From the NCBI GenBank assembly GCA_035553855.1, contig DATMJO010000018.1:1-20791 (forward strand): a stretch of DNA of 20,791 bases, in the 5' to 3' direction. This DNA comes from JBBDYQ01 sp035553855. GTDB lineage: Bacteria; Actinomycetota; Thermoleophilia; Solirubrobacterales; Thermoleophilaceae. This document shows positions 8,589 to 15,942 of this stretch, in pieces. Below the pieces are notes generated by a model. It was not told where the DNA came from. It ran no database searches and worked only from the letters and a program-made list of their open reading frames with translations. Both the position numbers and the translations under genes were made by a program. Numbering within the stretch: position 1 is the first letter of the stretch; each line of letters begins with the position of its first letter.

Positions 8589-9518
8589 TCAGTCCCAGCC
8601 GCCCGCGAACGGCTCGCCGACGCCGCGGGTCTCCCGCTCGAGCATCGCCGCGAGGCGGTCGGACTCGTCGGGGGCCATCGTGTAGCCGTGGGCCTCCTCG
8701 GGATAGGCGCGCGAGCGCACGTCGTCCGCGAACGCCTTGACCCCACGGACCATCGCCGCGCGCACCTCGGCGTAGCGCTTCACGAAACGGGCCGCGTGGC
8801 CGTCGTAGATGCCCAGCAGGTCGTGGAAGACGAGGACCTGGCCGTCCGTCGCCGGGCCCGCGCCGATGCCGATCACGGGGATCTCCATGTGCTTCATCAC
8901 GGCGTCCGTGACGTCGGTGGGGATCGCCTCGAACACGATCGCGAAGCAGTCCGCCTCCTGGAGGGCGAGCGCGTCGCGACAGACCTCGAGCGCCGCGTCG
9001 GCGGTGCGCCCCTGGGAGCGGTAACCGCCGAGCGCGGTCGCCGTCTGCGGCGTGAGGCCCACATGGCCCATCACCGGGATGCCGGCACCGGCGATCGCCC
9101 GCGCCCGCTCCACGGATGCGCCGCCGCGCTCGAGCTTGACTGCGTCGCAGCCCGCCTCCTTGACGAAGCGCTGGGCGGTCGCGATGGCCTGCTCGTTGGA
9201 GACCTCGTAGGACCCGAAGGGCAGGTCGCCGACGAGGAACGGGGTCGAGAGCCCGCGGCGGACGGCGGCCGCGAGCATGAGCATTTCCTCGAGCGAGACG
9301 GGCACGGTGCTCGGGTAGCCGAGCACCGTCATCGCCGCGGAATCGCCGACCAGCACCATGTCCACGCCGGCGGCCTCGGCCACCTGGGCGCTGGGGTAGT
9401 CGTAGGCCGTGACCATCACGATCGGCTCGCCGAGCGCCTTCTTCCCGCCGAGAGAGGTGATCGTGACCGGCTTGCCCTTCGCGGCGGGGCCCTCGGCCTT
9501 GCCCGGCCGGGCGCTCAC
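8589..9518 (-). CDS. panB: 3-methyl-2-oxobutanoate hydroxymethyltransferase
   Basis: PanB makes ketopantoate from 2-oxoisovalerate and methylene-tetrahydrofolate, the first committed step of pantothenate synthesis. Conserved stretches are MVTAYDYPSAQVAEAAGVD, LVGDSAAMTVLGY, FLVGDLPFGSY, KLERGG, GHVGLTPQ and VIGIGAGPATDGQVLVFHD. The product is 309 residues from the GTG, longer than the usual 265-280. The extra length is an unconserved N-terminal tail of about 20-25 residues, so an internal GTG (VTITSLGGKKA) is an alternative start. The chosen GTG overlaps the panD stop by 4 bp (GTGA), which favours translational coupling. Confidence 0.95.
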   Translation of the reverse strand: MSARPGKAEGPAAKGKPVTITSLGGKKALGEPIVMVTAYDYPSAQVAEAAGVDMVLVGDSAAMTVLGYPSTVPVSLEEMLMLAAAVRRGLSTPFLVGDLPFGSYEVSNEQAIATAQRFVKEAGCDAVKLERGGASVERARAIAGAGIPVMGHVGLTPQTATALGGYRSQGRTADAALEVCRDALALQEADCFAIVFEAIPTDVTDAVMKHMEIPVIGIGAGPATDGQVLVFHDLLGIYDGHAARFVKRYAEVRAAMVRGVKAFADDVRSRAYPEEAHGYTMAPDESDRLAAMLERETRGVGEPFAGGWD

Positions 9519-9895
9519 GAGAGCAGCTCCGCGACCGCGTCGTCGACCGTGACGATGCCGTTCTCGGAGTTCACGTGGACGACGCGGGGCTCGTAGGTCT
9601 CGAGCTCCTCCTCGGTGTACTGGGCGTAGGAGACGACGATGATCGTGTCGCCGGTGTGGACGAGCCGCGCGGCGGCGCCGTTGACCTTCATCTCGCCCGA
9701 CCCGCGGGCGCCGGCGATCGTGTAGGTCTCGAAGCGAGCGCCGTTGTCCACGTCGAGGACGTGGACGAGCTCGTGCTCGCGGATGTCGGCGGCGTCGAGC
9801 AGGTCGGCATCGACGGTGATCGACCCGACGTAGTGCAGGTCGGAGTCGGTGATCGTCGCGCGGTGGATCTTCGACTTCAGCATTGTCCGGGTCAT
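9515..9895 (-). CDS. panD: Aspartate 1-decarboxylase proenzyme
   Basis: PanD makes beta-alanine from aspartate. It is made as an inactive chain that cuts itself at Gly24-Ser25 to form the pyruvoyl cofactor. All key residues are at the standard positions: Lys9, Gly24-Ser25 in YVGSITVD, Arg54, Thr57 and Tyr58. The 126-residue length is normal. No separate PanM/PanZ maturation factor is seen in the window. Start and stop overlap panC and panB by 4 bp each, placing it in the middle of the operon. Confidence 0.97.
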   Translation of the reverse strand: MTRTMLKSKIHRATITDSDLHYVGSITVDADLLDAADIREHELVHVLDVDNGARFETYTIAGARGSGEMKVNGAAARLVHTGDTIIVVSYAQYTEEELETYEPRVVHVNSENGIVTVDDAVAELLS

Positions 9896-10746
9896 GGCGC
9901 CTCCAGGATGGCGTTGTCGATGAGTCGTGCACGGCCGACGCGCGCTGCGACGGCGAGGAGAGTCGAGCCGTTGACGCGCTCGACCTCCGTGAGGTCCTCC
10001 GTGGACCGAAGCTCCAGGTACTCGGCCTCGACGCCCGCTGCATCGAGCTCGGCGCGGGCGGCCGCGACGACGAGGCCGGCCTCCACCGTTCCCGCGGCCA
10101 CCGTGGCGCGTGCCGCCTCGAGCGCCCGCGAGATCGCCGTCGCCCGCTCTCGCTCGCCGGCTTCGAGGTAGGCGTTGCGCGAGCTCATGGCGAGGCCGTC
10201 GCGCTCGCGGACGGTGGGGCACACGACGATCTCCACCTGGAAGTCCAGGTCCGCGGCCATCCGGCGGATCGCGAGTGCCTGCTGGGCGTCCTTCTGGCCG
10301 AAGTACGCGCGCTCGGGCTGCGCCATGTTGAAGAGCTTGGCCACCACCGTCGTGACGCCGCGGAAGTGCCCGGCCCCGCGGCGCGCCGGGTCGCCGCACA
10401 TGACCTCGGTGACGCCCTCGACCTCGACCGCCGTGCGGAAGCCGGCCGGGTAGACCTCGCTCTCCGGCGGCGCGAACAGCACGTCTGCGCCCGCCTCGGC
10501 GGCGAGGGTGGCATCACGGGCCTCGTCGCGCGGGTAGGCATCGAAGTCCTCGCCCTCACCGAACTGGGCGGGGTTGACGAAGATGGAGACCACGACGACG
10601 TCGTTCTCCGCGCGGGCGCGCCGGATCAGCGAGAGGTGGCCCTCGTGCAGGTAGCCCATCGTCGGCACGAGGCCGATCGAGCGGCCTGCCGGCCGGTCGG
10701 GGGCGAGCGTGGCGCGCAGGGTCGCAACGGTGCGCACGGTGTTCAT
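9892..10746 (-). CDS. panC: Pantothenate synthetase
   Basis: PanC joins pantoate and beta-alanine using ATP, through a pantoyl-adenylate. It is a 284-residue member of the class I aminoacyl-tRNA synthetase-like fold. PTMGYLHEGH (28-37) is the HIGH-type motif. FVNPAQFG (57-63), FGQKDAQQ (149-156) and the MSSRN loop (187-191) are the other active-site segments. The ATG overlaps the stop of the DUF2520 gene (ATGA), so translation is coupled. The longer open frame upstream is not conserved with PanC and overlaps the neighbour gene. Confidence 0.97.
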   Translation of the reverse strand: MNTVRTVATLRATLAPDRPAGRSIGLVPTMGYLHEGHLSLIRRARAENDVVVVSIFVNPAQFGEGEDFDAYPRDEARDATLAAEAGADVLFAPPESEVYPAGFRTAVEVEGVTEVMCGDPARRGAGHFRGVTTVVAKLFNMAQPERAYFGQKDAQQALAIRRMAADLDFQVEIVVCPTVRERDGLAMSSRNAYLEAGERERATAISRALEAARATVAAGTVEAGLVVAAARAELDAAGVEAEYLELRSTEDLTEVERVNGSTLLAVAARVGRARLIDNAILEAP

Positions 10747-11501
10747 GCCGGCGCCCCCTTGCGAGCCAGTGCCCCCGTCGCGGCCGCCATCGCGTCCCAG
10801 AGCGGGAGCAGGTCCGGCGCCGCCAGGGCGACGGCCTCGCGCTGGCGGGCCACCGTCTCGTCGTCGCCGCGGGCGATCGGCCCGGTGAGGGCACGCTCGG
10901 GGCCGGTCGCGGCCCAGTTCTCGGCGGTGCGCCGGACGAGCGGAGCCAGCAGGACGCGGGCCTCGGCGGGGGAGAGGCCCGCCCCTCCCGCCACTCGCTC
11001 CGCGGCGTGCTCGAGCGTGACGAGGAAGTTGGAGGCGATCGACGCGGCCGCGTGATAGGCGGGGCGGCGCGAGTCGTCGATCTCGAAGGGCACCATCCCG
11101 GCCGTCTCGGCGATCCGGCGCGCGGCGGCGAGGGCGCGGGGCGAGGCGCCCGCGATCGCGCACGGCGCGCCCGCGAGCGCGTCGCCCGTGGCGCCCTCCG
11201 GAACGGTCTGGAGCGGATGGAGGCCGAAGGCCTCGGCACCGGAGCCGCGCAGGGCGGAGAGGGGGGTCGCGCCGGAGGTGTGGCCCACGAGGGGGGCGGC
11301 CCCGCGAGCGTCCGCGGCCGCCGCGGCGATCTCGGCGTCGGGGACGCAGAGCACGATCACGTCGGCGGGAGCGGGGCGCCCGCGCCCCTGCGGCCCGTCC
11401 ACGCCGAGTCCCCCCGCGCGCAGCGCGGATGCGAGGGCGGTGCCCACGCGGCCGGCGCCCACGACGCCCGCCCGGTCGATCTCGGCGGCTCGAGAATCCA
11501 T
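10743..11501 (-). CDS. DUF2520 Rossmann-fold protein, possible ketopantoate reductase-like enzyme
   Basis: A 252-residue protein of the Rossmann-like plus DUF2520 family. The N-terminal NAD(P)-binding motif is GVVGAGRVGTALA (residues 12-24). HPLQTV, AYHAAASIASNFLVTLEHA and ALTGPIARGDDETVARQ are family hallmarks. The two-domain layout resembles 6-phosphogluconate dehydrogenase and ketopantoate reductase folds. No panE gene is visible in this pan operon, so it is a candidate for the NADPH-dependent ketopantoate-to-pantoate step. That role is inferred from context only. The start is the ATG at 11501; a longer reading to 11558 would begin upstream of the likely promoter. It is the first gene of the minus-strand operon. 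Confidence 0.82.
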   Translation of the reverse strand: MDSRAAEIDRAGVVGAGRVGTALASALRAGGLGVDGPQGRGRPAPADVIVLCVPDAEIAAAAADARGAAPLVGHTSGATPLSALRGSGAEAFGLHPLQTVPEGATGDALAGAPCAIAGASPRALAAARRIAETAGMVPFEIDDSRRPAYHAAASIASNFLVTLEHAAERVAGGAGLSPAEARVLLAPLVRRTAENWAATGPERALTGPIARGDDETVARQREAVALAAPDLLPLWDAMAAATGALARKGAPA

Positions 11502-11546
11502 CTCAACTGGTCCACTCCCACCGGCGGCGGGTAGCGGCCTACGGGA

Positions 11547-11552
11547 ATGGTA
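11547..11552 (-). promoter_or_regulatory. Possible -10 box of the DUF2520-panC-panD-panB-yjbQ operon
   Basis: TACCAT on the minus strand fits TANNNT and would start a transcript near 11540, with a leader of about 40 nt to the ATG at 11501. A weak GGAG lies about 14 nt before that ATG. No clear -35 is visible. Confidence 0.35.
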
Positions 11553-11634
11553 CCCCACGGCGCGGCGAAGGTGACGCAGCCGTCAGATTCCGCTGGATGC
11601 GCGAATCCCGCACGGTGCCGCCCGTTCCGCGGGG

Positions 11635-11640
11635 TAGATT
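11635..11640 (+). promoter_or_regulatory. Putative -10 box of the UDG gene (leaderless type)
   Basis: TAGATT fits TANNNT and is followed by 6 bases and the ATG at 11647. No Shine-Dalgarno sequence is present. Transcription is predicted to begin at or next to the start codon. Confidence 0.55.
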
Positions 11641-11646
11641 CGAGCC

Positions 11647-13386
11647 ATGCGCCCGGCCGCCGAGCGCCGCGAGGACCTGATCGAGCTGCTCCGCGAGATG
11701 CGGGAGGAGCACGAGTGCCCGCTGGCCGCGACGCGCACGAAGCTCGTGTTCGGCGCGGGCAACGCCGACGCCGAGCTGATGTTCGTCGGCGAGGCGCCCG
11801 GCGCGAACGAGGACCGCGAGGGCCTGCCGTTCGTCGGCCGCGCCGGGAAGCTGCTCGACACGCTGATTGGCGAGATCGGCCTGGAGCGCGGGGACGTGTG
11901 GGTGGGCAACGTCTTGAAGTGCTTGAGGTACTCGGCCCAGGTTCAGCTCGGTGACGGGAACTGGGAGCGGATCGGCCGCCTCGTGCGCTCGCGATACGAC
12001 GGCACGGTGATGTCCGTGGACCGTGGCGGCCGCCTGGTTCCGCGGAAGGTGGTCGGCTGGCACGCGTCGCCGCTGGCAGGTCGACGGGTATTTCGGCTCC
12101 GCTACCGGTCAGCCAAGGGCGCGGGCGCGGGACGGGTCGGGATCGAGCTGACCGGTGACCATCCCGTGCTCACCGAGCGCGGCTATGTCCGCGTGGATGA
12201 GCTCCGGAAGGGGGATCGGATCGCTACGGGCCAGGGGGTCAGCAGCCCCGCCCTGGACGTCGTCTGCGGAACTCTGCTCGGGGATGGGACCCTGAATCGA
12301 TCCTCGTCCTACCTCGGCTTCGGACATTCGATCGCGCAACGCGAGTACGCGGTCTTCAAGGCGTGTCTGCTGAGGGAGTTCCAGCCCCGTATGACTGGGC
12401 TCAGCGTCGCGGCCGTGGCCGGCGGGCCGCGTACCTATGGCGTCGTGCAGGTGCGCACGCTCGCCCATCGCGCCCTGCGCGTGCTCCGGAGCGAGTTCTA
12501 CCCCGATGGGCGAAAGATCGTCCCGCCCTGGCTCGAACACGACTTCAACGATCGGATGCTCGCCATCTGGTTCATGGACGACGGGCACACACGTCTTCGC
12601 CCGGGGCGCCAGCCGCTCGCGGAGATCGCGACGGTTGGCTTTGCGCCGGGCGATCGTCACGTCCTGTTGCGGGCACTGCTGAACCTCGGGCTGCCGGCAA
12701 AGGACCTACGCGGGCGGCTCCACTTCGATGTGGCGGGTACCCGAGCTCTGTCGCAGAGGATCGCCCCGTTTGTCCCGTCCGTGATGCGCTACAAGCTCCA
12801 TCCCGCGGTCGAGGAGGCAGTTCCCTTCGATTCGCGGTGGACGGCTCCCCGCCCGCCGGAGGTGCTCTTCGACGAGGTCGAGGTCGAGGAGACGACACAC
12901 CGGGCGCGGCACGACGTGACCTTCTTCTGCATCGACGTCGAGGGGACGCACAACTTTGTAACGGCGGGCGGAGTCGTGCGCAACTGCCGGCCTCCCGGCA
13001 ACCGCGACCCGCTCCCGGCCGAGATCGAGATCTGCAAGCCGTATCTGTTCAGGCAGGTCGACCTGATCGAGCCGAGGCTCATCTGCACGCTGGGGAACTT
13101 CGCGACCCGCTGCCTCACCGGGCGCCCCGAGGGCATCACGCGGGTCCACGGCGAGCCGCAGCTCCACGAGCTGGGCGGCCGTCCCGTCCGTATCTACCCG
13201 CTGTTCCACCCGGCGGCCGCGCTCCGGACCCCCGCCGTGCTCGAGACGCTGCGCGAGGACATCGCGCGGATCCCCGCGCTGCTGGGCGAGGCCCTGCCCG
13301 GGCCGGCCGGCCGCGCTCCGGAGGCGGCTGAGGCGCCACCGGGCGCGCCGGTCCCGGGGCCCGCACCCCAGCTCGACCTGTTCTAG
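11647..13386 (+). CDS. Family 4 uracil-DNA glycosylase precursor containing an intein
   Basis: The precursor has 579 residues: extein 1-91, intein 92-446, extein 447-579. Splicing would leave a 224-residue family 4 (UDGa) glycosylase, which removes uracil from DNA to start base excision repair. Motif 1 is GEAPGANEDREGLPFVGRAG (48-67), and the FHPAAALR loop near 520 is the second active-site motif. Family 4 enzymes carry a [4Fe-4S] cluster held by four Cys. Here Cys24, Cys447 and Cys463 match three ligands, with spacings of 68 and 16 after removal of the intein, as in Archaeoglobus UDG (17, 85, 101). The fourth position is Glu21. A Pro/Ala-rich tail (about 550-575) ends in QLDLF, reminiscent of a sliding-clamp binding peptide. 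The nearby uvrA/uvrB make this a repair-rich neighbourhood, though it has its own promoter. Confidence 0.93.
   Translation: MRPAAERREDLIELLREMREEHECPLAATRTKLVFGAGNADAELMFVGEAPGANEDREGLPFVGRAGKLLDTLIGEIGLERGDVWVGNVLKCLRYSAQVQLGDGNWERIGRLVRSRYDGTVMSVDRGGRLVPRKVVGWHASPLAGRRVFRLRYRSAKGAGAGRVGIELTGDHPVLTERGYVRVDELRKGDRIATGQGVSSPALDVVCGTLLGDGTLNRSSSYLGFGHSIAQREYAVFKACLLREFQPRMTGLSVAAVAGGPRTYGVVQVRTLAHRALRVLRSEFYPDGRKIVPPWLEHDFNDRMLAIWFMDDGHTRLRPGRQPLAEIATVGFAPGDRHVLLRALLNLGLPAKDLRGRLHFDVAGTRALSQRIAPFVPSVMRYKLHPAVEEAVPFDSRWTAPRPPEVLFDEVEVEETTHRARHDVTFFCIDVEGTHNFVTAGGVVRNCRPPGNRDPLPAEIEICKPYLFRQVDLIEPRLICTLGNFATRCLTGRPEGITRVHGEPQLHELGGRPVRIYPLFHPAAALRTPAVLETLREDIARIPALLGEALPGPAGRAPEAAEAPPGAPVPGPAPQLDLF
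11920..12984 (+). mobile_element. Intein with LAGLIDADG homing endonuclease
   Basis: A 355-codon in-frame insertion between Lys91 and the conserved CRPPGNRDP of UDG. It starts with Cys92 (CLRYSAQVQL, block A) and ends with Asn446 followed by Cys447. Block B is TGDHPVLTERGYVRVDELRKGD (169-190), with the T-x-x-H motif. The two LAGLIDADG helices are VVCGTLLGDG (205-214) and MLAIWFMDDG (304-313), each with an acidic residue at the metal position (Asp213, Asp312). The segment up to MRYKLHP is typical of that endonuclease family. Block F is FFCIDVEGTHNFVTAGG. Block G reads VVRN-C, with Arg instead of the common penultimate His. The segment uses visibly more A/T-ending codons than the flanking exteins, consistent with horizontal arrival. 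Confidence 0.93.
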
Positions 13387-13400
13387 GAGCGGCTCGTCGC

Positions 13401-13406
13401 TACGGT
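13401..13406 (+). promoter_or_regulatory. Putative -10 box of the tsaE operon (leaderless type)
   Basis: TACGGT fits TANNNT and ends 7 bases before the GTG at 13414. It lies 14 bp after the UDG stop codon. It would drive the tsaE-tsaB-rimI-tsaD unit. Its position is one argument for the chosen tsaE start. Confidence 0.45.
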
Positions 13407-13413
13407 GCGGCTC

Positions 13414-13824
13414 GTGACCCGCATGACCGCGTCCGCCGAGGAGACCGAGGCCGCCGGGGCCGAGCTGGCCGCACGGCTGCGGCCCGGGGACGTGGTGCTC
13501 GTCTCGGGCGAGCTCGGCGCCGGCAAGACGGCCTTCGTGCGCGGCGCCTGCCGGGCGCTCGGCGTCACGGGGCCGGTGACGAGCCCCACCTTCACGATCG
13601 GACAGGTCTATGCCGCGGCCGGCCACGAGGTCGCCCATCTCGACCTCTACCGGCTGCGCTCGCTGGCCGGAGAGGACCCGGCGCTGCTCGACGACTACGT
13701 CACGCCGGAACGGGTCGCCTTCCTGGAGTGGCCAGAGATCGCTGCGCCCGCGCTGGGCGAGGTGGCGGCGACCGTGACGATCGAGCATCGCGGCGGCGAC
13801 CGGCGCGCGCTGACCATCGGATGA
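13414..13824 (+). CDS. tsaE: tRNA t6A biosynthesis ATPase TsaE
   Basis: TsaE is the small P-loop ATPase that resets the TsaB-TsaD complex making N6-threonylcarbamoyladenosine at position 37 of ANN-decoding tRNAs. The Walker A is GELGAGKTAFVRG. SPTFTIGQVY follows, then the HLDLYRL acidic segment and the FLEWPEI ending, all family hallmarks. Starting at GTG 13414 it has 136 residues, in the normal range. Alternatives are GTG 13405, which overlaps the -10 box, and ATG 13423. The last codons overlap tsaB by 4 bp (ATGA). Confidence 0.95.
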   Translation: MTRMTASAEETEAAGAELAARLRPGDVVLVSGELGAGKTAFVRGACRALGVTGPVTSPTFTIGQVYAAAGHEVAHLDLYRLRSLAGEDPALLDDYVTPERVAFLEWPEIAAPALGEVAATVTIEHRGGDRRALTIG

Positions 13825-14489
13825 TCCTCGGCTTCGACACCTCGACCGCCGGCACCTCGGCCTGTCTGCTCGCACCGGACGGCTCGCATTTCACCCGCGA
13901 CCCCGATCCGGGCCGGCTCTCCGAGGCGCCCGCCCATGCGCGCGAGCTGATGCCTGCGGTGGCGGCCGTACTGGAGGAGGCGAGCGCGTCGCTGGGCGAC
14001 GTCGAGGCGATCGCGGTGGGCGTCGGCCCCGGGAGCTTCACGGGACTCAGGATCGGCGTGGCCACCGCCCGGGCGCTCGCGCGATCCCGCGAGATCCCGC
14101 TGCGGCCCGTCTCCTCGCTCGCGGCGCTCGCCGCCGGGATCGACGCGCCCCTCGCGCTGCCGCTGATCGACGCCCGCCGCGGCGAGGTGTTCGCCGCTCT
14201 CCACCGCGGCTCGGAGCAGGTCTGGGAGCCGTTCGCGGCCTCCCCCGAGGCGCTCGTCGAACGGCTTCGGGAGGCGGGGGTCACCCCGCTGGCGGCGGGT
14301 GACGGCTCGCTACGATTCCGGGAGGCTGTCGAGGCGGCCGGGGCCTCCGTCGCCCCGGAGCGCGACGCCGCGCACGTCGTCCGGGCGCTCCACGTCTGCC
14401 GCCTTGGCGCGGCCGTACCGGACACCCCGGCCGAGGCCGTCCTCCCGGACTATCTCCGAGCGCCGGACGCGAGGCCGAGACCCCGATGA
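13821..14489 (+). CDS. tsaB: tRNA t6A biosynthesis protein TsaB
   Basis: TsaB is the ASKHA-fold partner of TsaD, needed for threonylcarbamoyl transfer to tRNA. The 222 residues begin MILGFDTSTAGTSACLL, the paralogue of the TsaD start. The segment GVGPGSFTGLRIGVATARAL is diagnostic, and LPLIDARRGEVFAAL is the second conserved block. It lacks the HxxxH metal site of TsaD, as expected for TsaB. It is coupled to both neighbours by ATGA overlaps. Confidence 0.95.
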   Translation: MILGFDTSTAGTSACLLAPDGSHFTRDPDPGRLSEAPAHARELMPAVAAVLEEASASLGDVEAIAVGVGPGSFTGLRIGVATARALARSREIPLRPVSSLAALAAGIDAPLALPLIDARRGEVFAALHRGSEQVWEPFAASPEALVERLREAGVTPLAAGDGSLRFREAVEAAGASVAPERDAAHVVRALHVCRLGAAVPDTPAEAVLPDYLRAPDARPRPR

Positions 14490-14956
14490 GCGACCCTCCG
14501 ATCATCCGCCGCCTCACCTACGCCGACCTGCCTCAGGTCATCGCGATCGAGCGGCGCGCGTTCCCGACGCCGTGGTCACTCGCGATGTTCGTGCTCGAAC
14601 TGTCCAAGCCGTCCGGCATCTGCCTGGCCGCCGTCGAGGGCGAGCGGGTGCTCGGCTACTGCATCTGCTCCCGCTACGACACGGTCTGGCACCTGATGAA
14701 CGTCGCCGTCGACGACACGCGCCAGCGCGAGGGGATAGCCACGCGGATGCTGCGCGCCTTGTTCGACACCGCCGACCGGCCGGACGAGCAGTACACGCTC
14801 GAGGTGCGTGTCTCGAACGCGGCGGCGATCCGCATGTACGAGCGCTTCGACTTCCGTTCCGCGGGGGTGCGGCCGGGCTACTACCACGACAACAGGGAAG
14901 ACGCACTGATCATGTGGCGCACGGTCACCGCACCCGAGCGCTCGGCGTCCGGATGA
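14486..14956 (+). CDS. rimI: RimI-like protein N-acetyltransferase
   Basis: A 156-residue GNAT acetyltransferase. RimI acetylates the N-terminal Ala of ribosomal protein S18 in E. coli, and homologues with broader targets often sit in the tsa operon. The acetyl-CoA loop is RQREGIATRML (79-89). LEVRVSNAAAIRMYERFDF (105-123) and RPGYYHDNREDALIM (129-143) are the standard RimI motifs. It lies between tsaB and tsaD, both joins being ATGA overlaps. Confidence 0.93.
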   Translation: MSDPPIIRRLTYADLPQVIAIERRAFPTPWSLAMFVLELSKPSGICLAAVEGERVLGYCICSRYDTVWHLMNVAVDDTRQREGIATRMLRALFDTADRPDEQYTLEVRVSNAAAIRMYERFDFRSAGVRPGYYHDNREDALIMWRTVTAPERSASG

Positions 14957-15942
14957 TCCTGGCGATCGAGACGAGCTGCGACGACACCTGCGCGGCCGTC
15001 GTCACCGACGGCGGGGAGATCCGCTCCAACGTCGTGGCCTCGCAGGGCCTCTTGCACGAGCGCTACGGCGGCGTGGTGCCCGAGATCGCCTCGCGGCGCC
15101 ACCTCGAGCTGACCGACGTCGTCGTCGCCGACGCGCTCGAGCGGGCGGGAGCCACGTTCGGCGACGCCGGCCGGGTCGCGGTCACGCGCGGCCCGGGGCT
15201 GATCGGAGCGCTGCTCGTGGGGCTCTCGGCCGCGAAGGCGATCGCGGCCGCGCGCCGCCTCCCGCTCGTGCCGGTCGACCATCTGCATGGCCACGTCGTC
15301 GCGAGCACGCTGGGCGCCGACCCCGTCGAGCCGCCCTACCTGGCGCTGATCGCGAGCGGCGGGCACACGTTCGTCGCGCGCGTCGACGATCCGGCGCGCT
15401 ACGAGACGCTCGGGCAGACGCTGGACGACGCGGCCGGCGAGGCATTCGACAAGGGCGCGCGCATCCTGGGCCTGCCGTACCCCGGCGGCCCGGAGATCGA
15501 CCGGCTCGCTCGCGACGGCGACCCGGCAGCCTTCGCGTTTCCACGCTCCGCGCCGGGCGCGGCCGACTTCAGCTTCAGCGGCCTCAAGACCTCGCTGCTG
15601 TACGCGGTCAGGGACCTGGGCGGGGCGGAGGCGGAGCGGCGCAGGGCCGATCTCGCGGCGTCCTACCAGCGCGCGATCGTGGACGCGCTCGCCGCCCGCG
15701 CCCTCACCGTGCTCGAGCGGGAGGGGCTCGAGCGTCTGGCCATCGGCGGCGGAGTGGCCGCGAACAGCGAGCTGCGCGCCCGCCTGGAGAGCGAGTGCGC
15801 GGCGGGCGGAGTCCGCCTCTACTCCCCTCCGCTCGCCCTCTGCACCGACAACGCCGCGATGATCGGCGCGGCCGCGCGCTTCGTCGACCCCGTGCCCTAT
15901 CCGGACTACCTCGGCCTCGACGCCTCGGCACGCGTTGCGTAG
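14953..15942 (+). CDS. tsaD: tRNA N6-adenosine threonylcarbamoyltransferase TsaD
   Basis: TsaD transfers the threonylcarbamoyl group from its adenylate to A37 of tRNA. The 329 residues begin MILAIETSCDDTCAAVV. Metal ligands are visible as His110 and His114 in DHLHGHV and Asp299 in CTDNAAM. SGGHT (135-139), GEAFDKGARILGLPYPGGP (162-180) and FSFSGLKT (206-213) are the nucleotide-site motifs. Length matches the family. The threonylcarbamoyl-AMP synthase TsaC/Sua5 is not in the window and must lie elsewhere. Confidence 0.97.
   Translation: MILAIETSCDDTCAAVVTDGGEIRSNVVASQGLLHERYGGVVPEIASRRHLELTDVVVADALERAGATFGDAGRVAVTRGPGLIGALLVGLSAAKAIAAARRLPLVPVDHLHGHVVASTLGADPVEPPYLALIASGGHTFVARVDDPARYETLGQTLDDAAGEAFDKGARILGLPYPGGPEIDRLARDGDPAAFAFPRSAPGAADFSFSGLKTSLLYAVRDLGGAEAERRRADLAASYQRAIVDALAARALTVLEREGLERLAIGGGVAANSELRARLESECAAGGVRLYSPPLALCTDNAAMIGAAARFVDPVPYPDYLGLDASARVA

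Noticed and set aside
11502..11558. Longer N-terminus for the DUF2520 protein, starting at 11558
   Set aside because: The added 19 residues lie upstream of the likely transcription start and before the Rossmann start; the ATG at 11501 gives a normal N-terminus.
11920..12984. Insertion in UDG considered as an intron or a frameshifted insertion sequence
   Set aside because: The frame is open throughout, both junctions carry intein splice residues, and the internal blocks A, B, F and G are in the right order.
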